DNA of 45,399 nucleotides, from assembly GCA_013389025.1 (NCBI GenBank), contig JACAED010000054.1:1-45399 (forward strand), in the 5' to 3' direction. The notes under the pieces are model-generated. The model was not told where the DNA came from. It searched no databases and was given only the letters and a program-made list of their open reading frames with translations. Position numbers and translations under genes: made by a program. Shown in pieces: positions 42,369-45,399 of the stretch. Each line of letters begins with the position of its first letter. Positions within the stretch are counted from its first letter, which is position 1. This stretch comes from Hydrogenophilaceae bacterium. Its GTDB lineage: Bacteria; Pseudomonadota; Gammaproteobacteria; Burkholderiales; Thiobacillaceae.

Positions 42369-43592
42369 TTATCGCATGTTGACGAGGGTCTGCATGACCT
42401 GGTCCTGCGTCTTGATGGTCTGTGCATTGGCCTGATAGACGCGCTGCGCGGTAATCATTGCCACCAGCTCTGCCGTCAGGTCGACGTTGGAATCCTCCAC
42501 CGCAGAGGATTGCAGCACGCCCAGCGTGCCGGTGCCCGGTGTGCCTACCAGCGGCGTGCCCGATGTGCCGGATTCCGCAAAACCGTTATCGCCCAATGCT
42601 TCCAGGCCCTGCGGGTTGGCGAAGTTGACAATCACGACCTGGCCAAGCACGGCTGATTGACCGTTGGTATAGCGGCCCTGGATCACGCCGTCCGGCGAAA
42701 TGTTGAAGCCGGTCAGACGGCCGGATGCGAAACCATCCTGGTCTACCGCATTGACACTGAAATTGGAACCGAATTGCGTGGTGCCGGAAAACCCCATGTC
42801 AAAGGCAAAGGGACTGGTAGCACCCGTGGTTACCGTAGCCGAAATGGTGAACGGCAGTGAGGTGGTGCCAGTATCAATGAAACCATCCGTCCCGAAGTTG
42901 ATCGTGCCGACCGGCCCGGCTCCCGTCTGCACACCATCCACCGCGCCGAACACATCCCAGGTGCCGGCTCCGGTTTTCATGTAATACGTGGAAAACACAT
43001 GCGGGTTACCCAGGCTGTCAAAAATTGATACCGAAGTCGAGTGATGAAATGTAGTTGGATCATTGATATCGAAGCCGGCCGATGGCAAAGCAGACTGACG
43101 TGAATCCAGATTCAGCAGCGCATTGACCTCAGTGGTAATTTGCGGCGAGCGGTCAGCGGTTGATAGCTGAAGTTCTCTGGGTGCAGAAGTATCCAGCGCA
43201 CCCGTGACATTTGCTGAATAGCCCGTGAGCCGCTTTCCGGTAGATGTCACGATATAACCGCTGCTATCAAGGTGAAACTGGCCATTGCGCGTATAGGTGG
43301 TGGCGCCATTGTTGCTGAGCCTGAAAAAACCATTGCCGTTAATCGCCACGTCCAGCGGATTTTCGGTGGAAGTGATCTTGCCCTGCGAGAATTGCTGCAC
43401 CACGGCTGCAAGCTGCGTACCGATGCCGACCTGCGATCCGCCGGTTCCGCTGAGAGATGTTGCATACACATCGGAAAACTGCGCTTCGGCGCGCTTGAAA
43501 CCCACCGTATTCGAGTTCGCCACGTTGTTGCCAATCACGTCCAGCTGATCCGCCGCCGCGCTCAAACCGCTCAAACCTTGCTGAAAACTCAT
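42369..43592 (-). CDS. flgE: Flagellar hook protein FlgE
   Basis: The hook subunit, 407 aa. It has the N-terminal helix (SFQQGLSGLSAAADQLDVIGNNVANSNTVGFKRAEAQFSDVYA) and C-terminal helix (DLTAELVAMITAQRVYQANAQTIKTQDQVMQTLVNMR), with typical hook domains between (GFFRLSNNGATTYTRNGQFHLD). Normal length for the family. Confidence 0.98.
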   Translation of the reverse strand: MSFQQGLSGLSAAADQLDVIGNNVANSNTVGFKRAEAQFSDVYATSLSGTGGSQVGIGTQLAAVVQQFSQGKITSTENPLDVAINGNGFFRLSNNGATTYTRNGQFHLDSSGYIVTSTGKRLTGYSANVTGALDTSAPRELQLSTADRSPQITTEVNALLNLDSRQSALPSAGFDINDPTTFHHSTSVSIFDSLGNPHVFSTYYMKTGAGTWDVFGAVDGVQTGAGPVGTINFGTDGFIDTGTTSLPFTISATVTTGATSPFAFDMGFSGTTQFGSNFSVNAVDQDGFASGRLTGFNISPDGVIQGRYTNGQSAVLGQVVIVNFANPQGLEALGDNGFAESGTSGTPLVGTPGTGTLGVLQSSAVEDSNVDLTAELVAMITAQRVYQANAQTIKTQDQVMQTLVNMR

Positions 43593-43617
43593 GTCTTGCT
43601 CCCGTCATCGATCACTG

Positions 43618-44283
43618 TTAATGGATTTGCCTGACATCCGAGTAGGCTGTCCTGCCCAATCCCTGCACATTCAATTCAATGCCGCTGTCACCGCGCGACA
43701 CACCCTGTACCAGCCCGCTGCTCAGGGTCTGCACGGCAATCAGGTTCTTGCCGCTGCCGGTGGTGGCTTCAAACCGGTAATTGCCATCCGGCATGGCCAT
43801 GCCGGCATCATTCAGGCCATCCCAGTCGAACAGGTGCTCGCCCGCCGGCAACACCCCCGTATTGACGGTGCTGACCAGCTGGCCAGACTGATCAAATATG
43901 GAAATCTGCACCGAGTCTGAAGTGTTCTCCAGATTGATGCCAAACACACCTGCGCCATCGCTCAGGTTGACCGTATTCCCCGGCACCAGAACGCTGTGTC
44001 CGATGAGGTTGGCCGCCTGTGCGAGCTGGTCCACGCCCAGGCTGTCCGCCAGTGCCTGCAATGTCCGGTTCATGTTCTCGATGCCCTCGACCGTCGAGAG
44101 CTGCGCCATCTGCGAAGTTACCTGGGCGTTGTCGAGGGGATTCAGTGGATCCTGATTGCGCATCTGCGCCACCAGCATGCTGAGGAAACGGTCCTTGGTT
44201 TCCTGGGTCGAGCCCTTGGTCGAGCTGGCCGGGGTCACGCCGTTCATCGTGGAAAGCAAAGACGGATCAATGGCTGTGGTCAT
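43618..44283 (-). CDS. flgD: Flagellar hook assembly protein FlgD
   Basis: FlgD is the hook cap. The 221-aa protein has the N-terminal FlgD domain with RFLSMLVAQMRNQDPLNPLDNAQVTSQMAQLSTVEGIENMN and the C-terminal FLIN-like/fibronectin-like part with FDWDGLNDAGMAMPDGNYRFE. It sits between flgC and flgE as expected. Confidence 0.97.
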   Translation of the reverse strand: MTTAIDPSLLSTMNGVTPASSTKGSTQETKDRFLSMLVAQMRNQDPLNPLDNAQVTSQMAQLSTVEGIENMNRTLQALADSLGVDQLAQAANLIGHSVLVPGNTVNLSDGAGVFGINLENTSDSVQISIFDQSGQLVSTVNTGVLPAGEHLFDWDGLNDAGMAMPDGNYRFEATTGSGKNLIAVQTLSSGLVQGVSRGDSGIELNVQGLGRTAYSDVRQIH

Positions 44284-44295
44284 TCATCTATCTCC

Positions 44296-44700
44296 TTACT
44301 GACCCAGGGTCAGGGTCTTCAACAACAGAGTCTTGGCGGTGTTCATCACTTCCACGTTCGACTGGTACGAGCGAGAGGCCGAGATCATGTTCACCATTTC
44401 TTCCACCACATTCACGTTGGGCATGGTCACGTTGCCATTTTCGTCCGCCAGCGGATGCCTGGGGTCGTACACCGTTTTCATTGGCGAGGGATCGTCGATC
44501 ACCCCCACCACCTGCACGCCGGCTGCGCCGGATTCATCCACCGGCGTTGCGCTGAACACCACCTGCTTGGCGCGATAGGGCTCGCCGGTGGCACTGGTCG
44601 CGCTATCTGCATTGGCCAGGTTGCTGGCCACGGTATTCAGCCGCATCGATTGCGCATTCAACGCCGAACCCGAAACCTTGAAAATGTCGAACATGGACAT
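44296..44700 (-). CDS. flgC: Flagellar proximal rod protein FlgC
   Basis: A 134-aa rod protein beginning [36 protein letters not shown] with the characteristic [11 protein letters not shown] and [56 protein letters not shown] pattern (given as family motifs). Shine-Dalgarno GGAGAAC upstream. Confidence 0.98.
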   Translation of the reverse strand: MSMFDIFKVSGSALNAQSMRLNTVASNLANADSATSATGEPYRAKQVVFSATPVDESGAAGVQVVGVIDDPSPMKTVYDPRHPLADENGNVTMPNVNVVEEMVNMISASRSYQSNVEVMNTAKTLLLKTLTLGQ

Positions 44701-44722
44701 GAAAGTTCTCCTGTTCCCTTAA

Positions 44723-45136
44723 TCAACCCTGGATCGCCGCCAGCATCATCCTGATTTCGTGCGATAGCACGGTCAGGCTGGTCTGGTAATGGATCGCGTT
44801 GTCGGTAAACTGGGCGCGCTCGGTGTCCATATCGACGCTGTTGCCGTCCACGCTGCCTTGCCGGACGGTTCGATATTTGAGCTCCACGCCGCTGGTGGTG
44901 CGTTCCATCGATGGCGTGCCGTTCATGTGGCCCGCCGAAGTGGTTTTCATGGAAGGTGAAACCGATGCCGAACCCGATGTCGCCTGGCGTAATGCAGCGG
45001 CAAAATCGAAGTCCCGCGCCTTGTAGTTGGGCGTGTCGGCATTGGCAATGTTCGAGGCCAGCACCTGCTGTCGCTCGCTTCTGAGCGATAGCGCCTGCTG
45101 GTGAAACCTGAACAGATCATCTAATGAATTCGTCAT
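44723..45136 (-). CDS. flgB: Flagellar proximal rod protein FlgB
   Basis: A 137-aa rod protein, first gene of the minus-strand flg run. It has the conserved QQALSLRSERQQVLASNIANADTPNYKARDFDF and C-terminal DMDTERAQFTDNAIHYQTSLTVLSHEI motifs. Shine-Dalgarno AAAGGAG upstream. The promoter lies in the 165-base gap shared with the divergent gene, but neither a sigma-54 nor a sigma-28 site with correct spacing was found. Confidence 0.97.
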   Translation of the reverse strand: MTNSLDDLFRFHQQALSLRSERQQVLASNIANADTPNYKARDFDFAAALRQATSGSASVSPSMKTTSAGHMNGTPSMERTTSGVELKYRTVRQGSVDGNSVDMDTERAQFTDNAIHYQTSLTVLSHEIRMMLAAIQG

Positions 45137-45301
45137 TGGCTGACTCCTTTAATCACAGGGCGCCACGTATCGCCCTTGTTCATGCATTGCATCGTAGGTC
45201 CGGCACCGTCAAATCAATCGGCCAATAAAGGGCAAAAATCCGTCTTTATTCAACCCTTAGCCACCCTGTTCCGATTCGGACAATTGCGCGTTAATAAGGT
45301 C

Positions 45302-45399
45302 ATGAATACGCACATGAAATACACGACTGCCGTTTTACTCGCGCTGACAGCCAGTGCGGCGGCCACGCCTCCAACAGAGGATGCCGCGCGCCTGCGCCC
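45302..45399 (+). CDS. Start of a secreted protein, probably FlgA (cut by window edge)
   Basis: The first 32 codons of a gene divergent from flgB. The product starts MNTHMKYTTAVLLALTASAAA, a clear signal peptide, followed by TPPTEDAARLRP. Position (divergent from flgB) and the signal peptide fit FlgA, the periplasmic P-ring assembly chaperone, whose mature N-terminus is usually variable. Start choice between ATG 45302 and 45314 is open. Confidence 0.6.
   Translation, partial: MNTHMKYTTAVLLALTASAAATPPTEDAARLR

Noticed and set aside
45237-45301. Possible sigma-28 site (TCAA ... TCCGATTC) before the flgA-like gene, and GCCGATTG before flgB on the other strand
   Set aside because: Spacing is 16 rather than 15 bases for the first, and no -35 box stands at the right distance for the second.

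Overview
The window is a chromosomal segment of a betaproteobacterium, probably a free-living Nitrosomonadales/Gallionellales-like lineage. This is inferred from gene order and protein style, not from a database search. It holds most of the hook-basal-body, export and filament genes of one polar-type flagellum, preceded by about 14 kb of ordinary housekeeping genes.

Layout. 1-4.1 kb (minus strand): an accA-tilS-ABC-F operon, cut by the left window edge, then bcp-slyD. 4.2-9.4 kb: roxA (ribosomal oxygenase) with a small overlapping partner, a DUF455 ferritin-like protein, a fatty-acid desaturase with an overlapping small partner, a nitroreductase and an SseB-type protein. 9.4-11.3 kb: a GlcD-like FAD oxidase, then tRNA-Ala(GGC) and tRNA-Glu(TTC) with a 59-aa membrane protein between them. 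11.7-15.6 kb: a cytosolic PAS sensor kinase, a NarL-type regulator and a GGDEF diguanylate cyclase. 15.8-21.6 kb: fliC, flaG, fliD, fliS, fliT, a FliK-like gene, a FlhB C-terminal-domain protein (flhX) and ycgR. 21.8-33.9 kb: fliE (minus strand) diverging from fliFGHIJK and fliLMNOPQR. 34-45.1 kb (minus strand): a CheY-like receiver, then flgL, K, J, I, H, G, F, E, D, C and B. A divergent gene, probably flgA, runs off the right edge. flhA, flhB, flhF, fliA, motAB and the chemotaxis genes are not in the window.

Regulation. Sigma-28 (FliA)-like promoters can be read upstream of fliC and of flgKL, with a weaker one upstream of fliL. The diguanylate cyclase just before fliC and the PilZ protein YcgR at the end of the filament cluster suggest that cyclic-di-GMP controls motility here.

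The most striking feature is a set of short, non-coding, palindromic repeat elements in the flagellar locus. A roughly 77-bp family occurs at least five times between 21.6 and 33.1 kb, always in the same orientation as fli transcription, with a degenerate copy near 34.6 kb. One copy lies in frame inside the 5' end of fliP, adding about 26-30 residues to its signal-peptide region. In three other gaps (fliG/fliH, fliH/fliI, fliQ/fliR) a repeat separates genes that are normally tightly coupled. Each of these gaps is crossed by an ORF that starts at or within a few bases of the upstream stop and ends at or just past the downstream start. Four other palindromic element types lie in or next to gene ends elsewhere, several of them overlapping the stop codons of their neighbours.
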